Assembly (NCBI GenBank): GCA_025350775.1
Contig: JANXXF010000246.1
Location: 1-5,487, forward strand
Direction of reading: 5' to 3'
Origin: Actinomycetes bacterium
Lineage (GTDB): Bacteria > Actinomycetota > Thermoleophilia > Gaiellales > Gaiellaceae
Length of the DNA: 5,487 bases
Part shown: positions 1-5,487 of the stretch, in pieces
How positions within the stretch are numbered: the first letter of the stretch is position 1
How the letters are laid out: every line of letters starts with the position of its first letter
Made by a program: the position numbers and the translations under genes
Notes under the pieces: model-generated
Database searches by the model: none
The model's input: the letters and a program-made list of their open reading frames with translations, nothing else
Told to the model about the DNA's origin: nothing

Positions 1-345
1 CTCGCGCTGACCGCCGCATGCGTCGCGGCGGTCACGCGGTCGCCGTCCAGCGTCAGGCGCCGCGTCTCGGCGCCGCGCTCGCACGGGACTCCGCGCTCGA
101 CGCGGGCGGCGCGCACGAATGCTGCAGCCAGGTCAGGCCCATAGGTGCGCCGATCCTCGGCCTGGCGCTCGGCGATCAGCCCGCAGCACGTCCGGGCCCA
201 GCGCCCTCGCCCGCACTGCCCCGGCCAGCCCACCGAGACCGGCACCGATGCAGAGGAAGTCGACCTCACGCGTCGCCAGGGGCAGCGATCGGACGGCCCA
301 GGCCCCTGTTGTCGGTCGTCGCGCCGAGTACGATCCCGCCGACAT
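1..345 (-). pseudogene. Broken FAD-dependent oxidoreductase (fumarate reductase / ketosteroid dehydrogenase-like), N-terminal remnant, continues off the left edge
   Basis: Read on the minus strand from an ATG at 345, the translation contains REVDFLCIGAGLGGLAGAV followed by a helix and DVL. This is the classic FAD-binding beta-alpha-beta fold with a GxGxxG loop (GAGLGG). The frame then degenerates and stops at 133-135. At about 175-190 the neighbouring frame takes over and reads family-like sequence to the left edge: LIAERQAEDRRTYGPDL, AAAFVRAARVERGVPCERGA, then RRLTLDGDRVTA. In intact proteins of about 500 residues, the RTYGPxLAAAF region lies well over a hundred residues after the Rossmann loop. 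Here the two are almost adjacent, so I infer an internal deletion plus a frameshift. The 24 residues before REVDF look non-conserved, so the original start may lie closer to 273. A frameshift alone could be a sequencing error, but the missing middle could not. Confidence 0.65.
8..34. repeat. Perfect 10-bp inverted repeat with a 7-nt loop
   Basis: Positions 8-17 (TGACCGCCGC) and 25-34 (GCGGCGGTCA) are exact reverse complements separated by seven bases. There is no T-tract on either side, so it does not look like an intrinsic terminator. It lies inside the flavoprotein remnant. In DNA this GC-rich such a hairpin can easily occur by chance, and no function is claimed. Confidence 0.4.
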
Positions 346-418
346 GCGTAGTGTTGCGCTGCGCTTCGAGGTTGCAGCTCTCCCGACCCCGCTTCAGTCA
401 AGCATCAGCCCAGACTTT

Positions 419-1438
419 GTGAGACATTTCTCCCTCTTCGCTGCCAAGCGCCTGGCTTTTGTGCCGGCCGCCGTGCTCATCGTCATCACGCTCTCGTTCT
501 TCATCGTCAACCTCGTCCCCAGCGACGCGGCGCGCGAGAAGGCGGGCGGGCTCGCCAGCGACGCTGACGTCGCCGCCGTCAAGCACCAGCTCGGCCTCGA
601 CCAGGACATCTGGCACCGCTACGCGGACTTCATGTCCAACCTGCTCACGCACGGCAGCCTCGGCCGCTCGTACTACTCCGACAGGCCGGTGTGGCAGGAC
701 GTGTGGCTGTTCCTGCCCAGCACGATCGAGCTGATCGTCCTCTCGCTGATCATCGCGACGGTTGTCGGAGTCGGCGCCGGCACAATTGGCGCACACTTCA
801 AGAACCGCTTCCCCGATTTCGTCGTCCGCGCCTTCGTCACGATCACGCAGGCCATCCCCGACTTCTTCCTCGGGCTGCTGCTGATCTTCCTCATCTTCTA
901 CAAGGCCGGCTGGCTGCCCGCGCCGACCGGGCAGAACGGCCTGCTCGAGTTCCCCGAGCACCCGATCACGCATGCGGTGCTGTTCGACTCGATCGTCAAC
1001 GGCCAGTGGCGGCTCGCCCGATCGGCGTTCAGCCACGCCGTGCTGCCGGCGCTGACGCTCGGCATCTTCTACTCCGCCTACTTCGCGAAGACCGCGCGGT
1101 CGGTCATCGGCACGGCATTCGACTCCTACCAGGTCGAGTTCGCGCGCTCGCTCGGGCTGCCCGACCGCCAGGTGCTGGGCTACGCCTTTCGCCAGGCGCG
1201 CACGCCGATCATCACGTACGGCTCGATCCTCTTCGCAGCGTTGATCGGCGGTGCCGCGATCGTCGAGACGGTGTTCGCCTGGGGCGGCTACGGCCAGTTC
1301 GCGATCGAGCGCATCCTCCACCTCGACATCCCCGAGGTGCAGGGCTTCATCATGGTCGCGGGGCTGTTCACGCTAATCATCTTCCTCGTCCTCGACCTGC
1401 TCGTGATCTTCCTCGACCCGCGGGTCTCCATTGGCTAG
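419..1438 (+). CDS. ABC importer permease, DppB/OppB family (peptide/nickel type)
   Basis: This is an inner-membrane channel subunit of a peptide/nickel-class ABC importer, 339 residues from the GTG at 419, a usual length for the family. Hydrophobic segments lie at about 12-32, 102-124, 136-160, 204-223, 263-285 and 308-331, giving the six-helix DppB pattern. The extracytoplasmic region after helix 1 carries family-like LGLDQDIWHRYADF and LGRSYYSDRPV. The ATPase-contacting EAA loop is at about 240-261 (E240, A242, G246). The C-terminus ends with the typical FLDPR. The GTG start puts nine residues before helix 1, as expected. The frame stays open upstream to 119, but that stretch lies antisense to the flavoprotein remnant and does not resemble the family; an ATG at 344 is a weaker alternative. 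No Shine-Dalgarno sequence is visible before 419, so a leaderless transcript is possible. It is the first gene of the operon, and its stop overlaps the next start by 8 nt. Confidence 0.93.
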   Translation: MRHFSLFAAKRLAFVPAAVLIVITLSFFIVNLVPSDAAREKAGGLASDADVAAVKHQLGLDQDIWHRYADFMSNLLTHGSLGRSYYSDRPVWQDVWLFLPSTIELIVLSLIIATVVGVGAGTIGAHFKNRFPDFVVRAFVTITQAIPDFFLGLLLIFLIFYKAGWLPAPTGQNGLLEFPEHPITHAVLFDSIVNGQWRLARSAFSHAVLPALTLGIFYSAYFAKTARSVIGTAFDSYQVEFARSLGLPDRQVLGYAFRQARTPIITYGSILFAALIGGAAIVETVFAWGGYGQFAIERILHLDIPEVQGFIMVAGLFTLIIFLVLDLLVIFLDPRVSIG

Positions 1439-2261
1439 CCGCGGGCTCGTCGGCGCACTCCGGCGCATCGACCCCATCGCCGCGGCCGGCGTGCTGCTCG
1501 TCATCTCGTTCATCGTGATCGCGTACGCCGTGCCGTACAGCCCGATCGACGACGCGAACGCGCACCGTGAGTCGCTCGTCGGCCCCGGCAAGTACTGGTT
1601 CGGCACCGACAACCTCGGGCGCGACGTGTTCCGGCGCGTCCTCGCAGGCGCCCGTCTCGACCTGCCGCTCGCGCTCAGCGGCATGGCCGTCTCGCTGATC
1701 CTTGGCGTGCCGCTCGGGCTGCTGGCGAGCCAGAAGAGCCGCTGGGCCGAGCGGTTTATGCGTGGTCTCGACATGTTCCAGGCGTTCCCGCTGCTCGTCC
1801 TCGCGATCGTCCTCGTCGCGCTGGCCGGCAACCACCTCTACATGGTCGTCGTCGCAATCGCGCTGATCAACACGCCGCGCTTCATCCGTCTCGTCCGCTC
1901 GGAGGCGCTGTCGCTGCGCGAGAGCCGCTTCGTCGAGGCGGCCGTTGCGATCGGTGCCACGCGCGCCCGGGTGATGTTCAGGCATCTGTTGCCGAACACG
2001 ACGGGCACGATTCTCGTCCAGGCGTCGCTCACCGCGGCTCAGTCGATCGTCGTCATCGCCGCGCTCGCCTACCTCGGCATCGGTATCCGGCCCCCGCAGG
2101 CCAGCTGGGGTGCGATGATCAAGGACGGCTCCCAGGGAATCACCACGGGCCAGTGGTGGATCGCTATTTTCCCGGGCATCGCCGTCTTTATATGTGTCCT
2201 GCTGTTCAATCAGATTGCCGACCGGTTGGAGAAAGTGCTCTCGCGAGGTGCCCGTGGCTAA
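1431..2261 (+). CDS. ABC importer permease, DppC/OppC family (peptide/nickel type)
   Basis: This is the second channel subunit, 276 residues, pairing with the upstream DppB-like protein. The family hallmark GTDNLGRDVFRRVLAGAR is at 58-75, just before the permease core. The EAA loop runs from E169-A170-A171 through G175 to LLPN (186-189). The conserved LGIGIRPPQASWGAMIKDG is at 215-233. The last helix starts at about WW242-243 with the usual PG motif. Hydrophobic segments lie at about 17-35, 78-99, 118-150 (probably two), 194-215 and 244-262. The TTG at 1431 is the only possible full-length start: an in-frame TGA lies at 1404-1406 and the next candidate, a GTG at 1491, would cut into helix 1. 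No clear Shine-Dalgarno sequence precedes it, so the 8-nt overlap with dppB suggests coupled translation. The tail ends in basic residues and lacks the DPR ending common in relatives, which is a minor variation. Confidence 0.93.
   Translation: MASRGLVGALRRIDPIAAAGVLLVISFIVIAYAVPYSPIDDANAHRESLVGPGKYWFGTDNLGRDVFRRVLAGARLDLPLALSGMAVSLILGVPLGLLASQKSRWAERFMRGLDMFQAFPLLVLAIVLVALAGNHLYMVVVAIALINTPRFIRLVRSEALSLRESRFVEAAVAIGATRARVMFRHLLPNTTGTILVQASLTAAQSIVVIAALAYLGIGIRPPQASWGAMIKDGSQGITTGQWWIAIFPGIAVFICVLLFNQIADRLEKVLSRGARG
2245..2248 (+). promoter_or_regulatory. Ribosome binding site for the first ATPase gene
   Basis: GAGG lies five bases before the GTG at 2254 and inside the end of the permease C gene. 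It selects 2254 over the in-frame GTG at 2266 and over the long upstream extension of the open frame. Confidence 0.6.
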
Positions 2262-3246
2262 CGATGTGACTCAACCGCTGCTCGAGGTCAAGGATCTCCA
2301 TACCCGGTTTCACACCCACCGGGGGATCGTCCAAGCCGTCAACGGGATCTCGTTCGGGATCCGTGAGGGCGAGTTGGTCGGGCTCGTTGGCGAGACGGGC
2401 TGCGGGAAGTCGGTCACCGCCCGCTCGGTGCTGGGCCTCGTGCGGCCGCCCGGGCGCATCGCCGAGGGCAGGATCACCTACGACGGGATCGACCTGCGCT
2501 CGCTGTCGCGGCGCGAGTTCCGGAAGCTGCGTGGCACGGGCATCAGCTTCGTCCCGCAGAACCCGTGGGGTGCGCTCAACCCGATCTTGCGCATCGAGCG
2601 GCAGTTCCGCAACGTCATTCGCGCCCACACCGACGCGTCGCGGCAGGAGTGCTGGGACATGAGCCTGGCGATGCTGCAGAAAGTGGGCATCCAGGGTCCC
2701 GAGCGGATCCTCAAGGGCTACGCCCATCAGCTGTCGGGCGGGATGGCGCAGCGCGTCGTGATGGCGATCGCACTCGTCCTCAACCCCCGCCTCGTGATCG
2801 CCGACGAGCCGACCACCGGGCTCGACGTCACCATTCAGCGGCAGATCCTCGACATGGTCATGCAGCTGCTCGAGGAGGAGCGCCGGGCGATGCTGCTGGT
2901 GACGCACGACCTCGGGGTCGTCGCCCAGTACTGCCATCGCGTGATCGTGATGTACGCCGGCAAGATCGTCGAGGAGGGGCCGGTGTCCGAGGTGTTCGTC
3001 GAGCCGGCGCACCCGTACACGCAGGCGCTGCTCGCCGCGATTCCGCGGCCCGGGCACAAGCTCGTCAGCCTGCGCGGGCGCGTCCCCAGCCTCATCGACT
3101 ACCCGGCGGGCTGCCCGTTCCACGACCGCTGCGACTTCGCGTTCGAGCCGTGCTCCGCCGAGGAGCCGCTGCTGTGCGAGCTCAGCACGGGCCGTCGCTC
3201 TGCCTGCCATCTCTCGAAGGGGGTGTCCGAGCTTGACGCTCGTTAG
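2254..3246 (+). CDS. ABC importer ATPase, DppD/OppD family
   Basis: This is a cytoplasmic nucleotide-binding subunit, 330 residues, that powers the importer by ATP hydrolysis. It has the Walker A motif GETGCGKS (46-53), the Q-loop in FVPQNPWGALNP (Q102), the signature LSGGM (160-164), Walker B LVIADE (180-185, catalytic E185), the D-loop TTGLD (187-191) and the H-loop H218. After the ATPase core comes the oligopeptide/dipeptide-type C-terminal extension, beginning with the PAHPYTQALL motif. That extension carries cysteines at 287, 293, 300 and 318 (spacing CX5CX6CX17C) and a fifth at 308. Reported structures of Dpp/Opp importers show a [4Fe-4S] cluster bound in this region; its presence here is inference. 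Signature LSGGM in place of LSGGQ is a common DppD-type variant. The gene overlaps permease C by 8 nt and the next ATPase gene by 14 nt. Its partner would be the downstream DppF-like ATPase. Confidence 0.94.
   Translation: MANDVTQPLLEVKDLHTRFHTHRGIVQAVNGISFGIREGELVGLVGETGCGKSVTARSVLGLVRPPGRIAEGRITYDGIDLRSLSRREFRKLRGTGISFVPQNPWGALNPILRIERQFRNVIRAHTDASRQECWDMSLAMLQKVGIQGPERILKGYAHQLSGGMAQRVVMAIALVLNPRLVIADEPTTGLDVTIQRQILDMVMQLLEEERRAMLLVTHDLGVVAQYCHRVIVMYAGKIVEEGPVSEVFVEPAHPYTQALLAAIPRPGHKLVSLRGRVPSLIDYPAGCPFHDRCDFAFEPCSAEEPLLCELSTGRRSACHLSKGVSELDAR
3217..3223 (+). promoter_or_regulatory. Strong ribosome binding site for the second ATPase gene
   Basis: AAGGGGG lies nine bases before the TTG at 3233, within the last codons of the preceding ATPase gene. 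It supports a TTG start, which a start-codon-only search might skip. A nearby GTG at 3223-3225 is out of frame. Confidence 0.6.
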
Positions 3247-4207
3247 GCTCGACAACGTCTACAAGTCGTTCCAGCGCGCCGGCGGGCCGGTGGTCAACGC
3301 CGTCAACGGCGTGTCGTTCGAGATCTCGCCCGGCGAGACCGTGGCGCTGATCGGCGAGTCCGGGTCGGGCAAGTCGACGATCGCCCGGCTCGCCCTGCGC
3401 CTCTACGAGCTCGACGCCGGCACGGTGTACTTCGACGGCCGCGACCTCACAACGCTCAGCCGTGACGAGTTGCGCCACCTGCGCGCCGACATGACGATCG
3501 TCTTCCAGGAGCCGTACGAGTCGCTCAACCCGCGTCAGCGCATCGGGCGCACCGTCGAGGAGCCGCTCGTCATCCACGAGCAGAAGCTCACGGCGGCGGA
3601 GCGTCACGGCCGGGTCGTCGACGCGCTCAACCATGTCGCGCTCGGCGAGAACTTCTACGAGCGCTACCCGCACGAGATCTCCGGCGGCCAGCAGCAGCGC
3701 GTCGGCATCGCGCGCGCGCTCGTCACGCGGCCGAAGTTCATCGTGCTCGACGAGCCGACGTCATCTCTCGACCTCTCGGTGCGCGCGCAGATCCTGCAGC
3801 TACTCGCAGATCTCCAGGACGAGTTCAACCTGGCGTACCTCTTCATCTCGCACGACATCCACACCGTCGAGTACGTCAGCGACCGGATCTGCGTGATGTA
3901 CCTCGGGCAGATCGTCGAGGTCGGGCCGACTGCCGAGGTGTTCGCGAATCCGCAGCACCCCTACACCCAGGCGCTGCTCTCGTCGTCGCTGTCCGCCGAC
4001 CCACGCGTGAAAAAGGAGCGATTCCTGCTCGGCGGCGAGATCCCGAGCGCGACGAACCTGCCACCGGGCTGCTTTCTGCACGGGCGCTGCCCGAGCGGTG
4101 ACGACGCCTGCGCCGCGGCGCACGTGCCGCTCCACGCGTACACCGCGACGCACGCCGTCGCGTGCATCAAGGTGCCGTGGCACGCGGACGCCGAGCCGGC
4201 GAGCTAG
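3233..4207 (+). CDS. ABC importer ATPase, DppF/OppF family
   Basis: This is the second cytoplasmic ATPase of the importer, 324 residues, expected to form a heterodimer with the upstream DppD-like subunit. It shows Walker A GESGSGKS (41-48), the Q-loop in IVFQEPYESLNPRQRIG (Q92), the signature ISGGQQQR (149-156), Walker B FIVLDE (169-174, catalytic E174), the D-loop TSSLD (176-180) and the H-loop H207. ISGGQQQRVGIARAL and the ESLNPR stretch are typical of DppF/OppF. The C-terminal extension has QHPYTQALL followed by cysteines 280, 286, 293 and 311, with the same CX5CX6CX17C spacing as in the partner ATPase. Translation starts at TTG 3233 behind a good ribosome binding site and overlaps the previous gene by 14 nt. 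The substrate cannot be assigned from the ATPases. Confidence 0.94.
   Translation: MTLVRLDNVYKSFQRAGGPVVNAVNGVSFEISPGETVALIGESGSGKSTIARLALRLYELDAGTVYFDGRDLTTLSRDELRHLRADMTIVFQEPYESLNPRQRIGRTVEEPLVIHEQKLTAAERHGRVVDALNHVALGENFYERYPHEISGGQQQRVGIARALVTRPKFIVLDEPTSSLDLSVRAQILQLLADLQDEFNLAYLFISHDIHTVEYVSDRICVMYLGQIVEVGPTAEVFANPQHPYTQALLSSSLSADPRVKKERFLLGGEIPSATNLPPGCFLHGRCPSGDDACAAAHVPLHAYTATHAVACIKVPWHADAEPAS
4169..4172 (+). promoter_or_regulatory. Probable ribosome binding site for the EamA-family gene
   Basis: AAGG lies four bases before the GTG at 4177. It is the reason for preferring 4177 over the GTG at 4162, which has no purine-rich sequence ahead of it. The spacing is a little short, so the choice is tentative. 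Confidence 0.4.
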
Positions 4208-5154
4208 CGCTGACGCGGACACCGGCAACGCGCGAGGCGCTCGGCTCGGCGGCGCTGCTGGTCGCGGCCGCCGCGATCCTCGGGTTCAACTACGTCGTCG
4301 TCAAGTGGGCGCTGCTGGGAGCGGGCCCGCTCACGGTCGCGCTGTTCCGCGCGGTGTTCGGCGGCACGGCGATGCTCGCGATCTGCGCGGCCACCGGTAC
4401 GTCGCTGCGCATCCCGTTGCGCCGCGCCGACCTGGGGGCGGTGGCGCTGCCGGCATGTCTCATGGCCGGCTCCCAGCTGGCGTTCGCGTTCGGCGTTGCC
4501 AACACGGCCGCGGGCCTGGCATCGCTGCTGGCGAACACGATGCCGGTGTGCTCGGCGCTGCTCGCCTGGCTGGTGGTGCGGGAGCGGCCGACGCGGATTG
4601 CGCTCGTCGGCATCACGGTCGCGATCGGCGGTGTCGGGGTGGCGGCCTCGGCGGCAGCTGGCGGCCACGGCAGCCACGCGCTCGGCGTCGGCATGATGAT
4701 GCTGGCGGTGGTGACGTGGGCGGGGTCGAACGTCTCGCTCAAGCGGTGGCGGCCGGTGGGCGGCGAGACCGCGTTCGCGACGTGGATGCTGATCGTCGGG
4801 TCGTTCATCTTCGTTCCCGTCGCCGGCATCGGCGAGAGCTTCGCGGTGCACTGGAGCTGGAAGTTCGTCGGCGAGGCGGTGATCGCCGGCGGCCTCGGCC
4901 AGGTCGGCTTCCTCTTCATCCTGATCGTGCTCTCACGCGGGAGCGTGATGCGGGCCAGCTCGGTGTCGTTCATGGTGCCGGTATTCGCCATCGTGGCAGG
5001 CGCGCTGTTCCTGCACGAGCCCGTGCGCGCCCGGGAGCTGGTGGGTGGGGCACTCATCTTCGCCGGCGTCGCCCTGGTGGTGTTCCGAGGCGCGCGGGCA
5101 ACCCTGGCAGGGCGGGCCGTCCTACCAGGACAGGAGGGGCCGAGCGGGTCGTAG
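4177..5154 (+). CDS. EamA/DMT-superfamily transporter (RhaT/YdcZ-like permease, probable exporter)
   Basis: This is a membrane protein of 325 residues with about ten hydrophobic segments arranged as two EamA repeats, at roughly 22-135 and 168-306. Repeat 1 has the family-like FNYVVVKWAL, LFRAVFGG and FGVANTAAGLASLLANTMPV stretches, and ends in LVVRERPT. Repeat 2 has WAGSNVSLKRW and VSFMVPVFAIVAGALFLHEP, the expected second copy of the helix-ending ExP motif. Members move amino acids, nucleosides, drugs and other small metabolites, often outward; substrate and direction are not readable here. The start at GTG 4177 lies 31 nt inside the upstream ATPase gene, so it is probably co-transcribed and translationally coupled with the importer. 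GTG 4162 is the alternative start and would add five residues. The gene ends 5 nt from the stop of the convergent hydrolase gene. Confidence 0.9.
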   Translation: MARGRRAGELALTRTPATREALGSAALLVAAAAILGFNYVVVKWALLGAGPLTVALFRAVFGGTAMLAICAATGTSLRIPLRRADLGAVALPACLMAGSQLAFAFGVANTAAGLASLLANTMPVCSALLAWLVVRERPTRIALVGITVAIGGVGVAASAAAGGHGSHALGVGMMMLAVVTWAGSNVSLKRWRPVGGETAFATWMLIVGSFIFVPVAGIGESFAVHWSWKFVGEAVIAGGLGQVGFLFILIVLSRGSVMRASSVSFMVPVFAIVAGALFLHEPVRARELVGGALIFAGVALVVFRGARATLAGRAVLPGQEGPSGS

Positions 5155-5159
5155 CTGCG

Positions 5160-5487
5160 CTATGCGGCGAACCAGCCCTCGTCGGCGAGCCGCTGCCAGA
5201 TCCCACTCACGGCGGCGGCGGCCCGGCGGCGCAGCTTCACCATGTCGTCGACGACCACCTCGCCCTGGTACACCTGCAGGCGCCCGCCGGTGATCGTGTA
5301 GCGCACCGAGAGGCCGTTGGCATACAGCAGGTTGTGCAGCGGCTCCGGCGGGGCCGCGCCCGCGCCGACGAGTGGGCCTGCGACGTCGACGGCGGTGAGG
5401 TCGGCCTTGCAGCCGGCCGAGATCCGGCCGAGGTCGGGCCGGTTGAGGCCGCGGGCGCCGTTGATCGTTGCTGCCGCGATCGCGTCG
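5160..5487 (-). CDS. Amidohydrolase-superfamily enzyme (cytosine deaminase / TRZ-ATZ type), C-terminal part only
   Basis: On the minus strand an open frame enters from the right edge (first full codon at 5486) and ends with TAG at 5162-5160, giving 108 residues. It has the end-of-barrel pattern of metal-dependent amidohydrolases: ATINGARGLNRPDLGRI, then SAGCKADLTAVDV, the usual G-x-I-x-x-G-x-x-ADL turn into the closing beta-sandwich. It continues with HNLLYANGLSVRYTITGGRL and QVYQGEVVVDD, the recurrent 'V-x-x-x-x-x-GRxV ... G' ending. A basic, alanine-rich tail follows, ending DEGWFAA. The metal-binding HxH and the other catalytic histidines and aspartate would lie upstream, outside the window, so the substrate class cannot be assigned. 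Members deaminate or hydrolyse nucleobases, triazines, hydantoins and related C-N bonds. It converges on the EamA gene with a 5-nt gap. Confidence 0.85.
   Translation of the reverse strand, partial: DAIAAATINGARGLNRPDLGRISAGCKADLTAVDVAGPLVGAGAAPPEPLHNLLYANGLSVRYTITGGRLQVYQGEVVVDDMVKLRRRAAAAVSGIWQRLADEGWFAA

Noticed and set aside
307..334. Possible promoter: TGTTGT and TACGAT with a 16-base spacer
   Set aside because: The upstream hexamer matches the -35 consensus poorly, and the pair falls inside the flavoprotein remnant about 85 bases before the permease start. TTGCGC (354-359) and TTGCAG (372-377) also lack a partner -10. No promoter can be supported.
119..418. Extension of the first permease by 100 residues to a start at 119
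   Set aside because: The stretch is proline/arginine/serine-rich, does not resemble any permease N-terminus, and lies mostly antisense to the recognisable flavoprotein remnant. The GTG at 419 gives a normal-length protein.
398..1321. 307-residue minus-strand open frame opposite the first permease
   Set aside because: It is extremely rich in Arg, Asp and Glu with no domain-like pattern, which is the usual antisense shadow of a hydrophobic high-GC gene. The plus strand has a clear family match.
691..1518. 275-residue plus-strand open frame overlapping both permeases
   Set aside because: Arg/Ala/Pro-rich out-of-frame shadow. The permease frames carry the EAA loop and GTDNLGRD motifs, and this frame has none.
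2206..3255. 349-residue minus-strand open frame opposite the first ATPase
   Set aside because: It is a compositional shadow; every ABC ATPase motif lies in order in the plus-strand frame.
4204..5057. Long minus-strand open frames opposite the EamA gene
   Set aside because: They are low-complexity Arg/His/Asp-rich or Ala/Pro/Thr-rich translations without any family pattern, antisense to a clear ten-helix protein.
5045..5293. 82-residue plus-strand open frame across the EamA/hydrolase junction
   Set aside because: Arg/Pro/Ser-rich, straddles two recognised genes, and opposes the amidohydrolase frame, which has clear family motifs.
1..5487. CRISPR array, tRNA, rRNA, insertion sequence or phage attachment site
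   Set aside because: No regularly spaced direct repeats, tRNA-like folds, transposase reading frame or paired terminal repeats were seen. The window is almost completely filled by protein-coding sequence or its remnant.

Overview
The window is high-GC DNA (roughly two thirds G+C by eye) with dense, overlapping genes and start codons that are all GTG or TTG. This suggests a high-GC actinobacterial-type genome. A deep-branching soil lineage such as Thermoleophilia would fit, but that is inference and no marker gene is present to settle it.

Layout. (1) 1-345, minus strand: the broken N-terminal part of an FAD-dependent oxidoreductase of the fumarate reductase / ketosteroid-dehydrogenase type. 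It carries a frameshift and apparently a large internal deletion, and it runs off the left edge. (2) 346-418: a short gap with no convincing promoter. (3) 419-4207, plus strand: four overlapping genes for a dipeptide/oligopeptide/nickel-type ABC importer, in the order permease B, permease C, ATPase D, ATPase F. (4) 4177-5154, plus strand: an EamA/DMT-family ten-helix transporter whose start lies inside the end of the F ATPase gene. (5) 5160-5487, minus strand: the C-terminal 108 codons of an amidohydrolase-superfamily enzyme, convergent with the transporter gene and entering from the right edge.

How it fits together. The two permeases would form the membrane channel and the two ATPases would drive uptake of a peptide-like or other small polar solute. 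The substrate-binding protein that such a system needs is not in this window. The EamA protein is probably translated from the same transcript and could export a related metabolite. The flanking hydrolase and flavoprotein remnant suggest a catabolic or scavenging neighbourhood, but the substrate cannot be read from the sequence. Most of the window is ordinary. The points worth a second look are the decayed flavoprotein, the missing binding protein, the identical four-cysteine motif in both ATPases, and the importer/EamA overlap.
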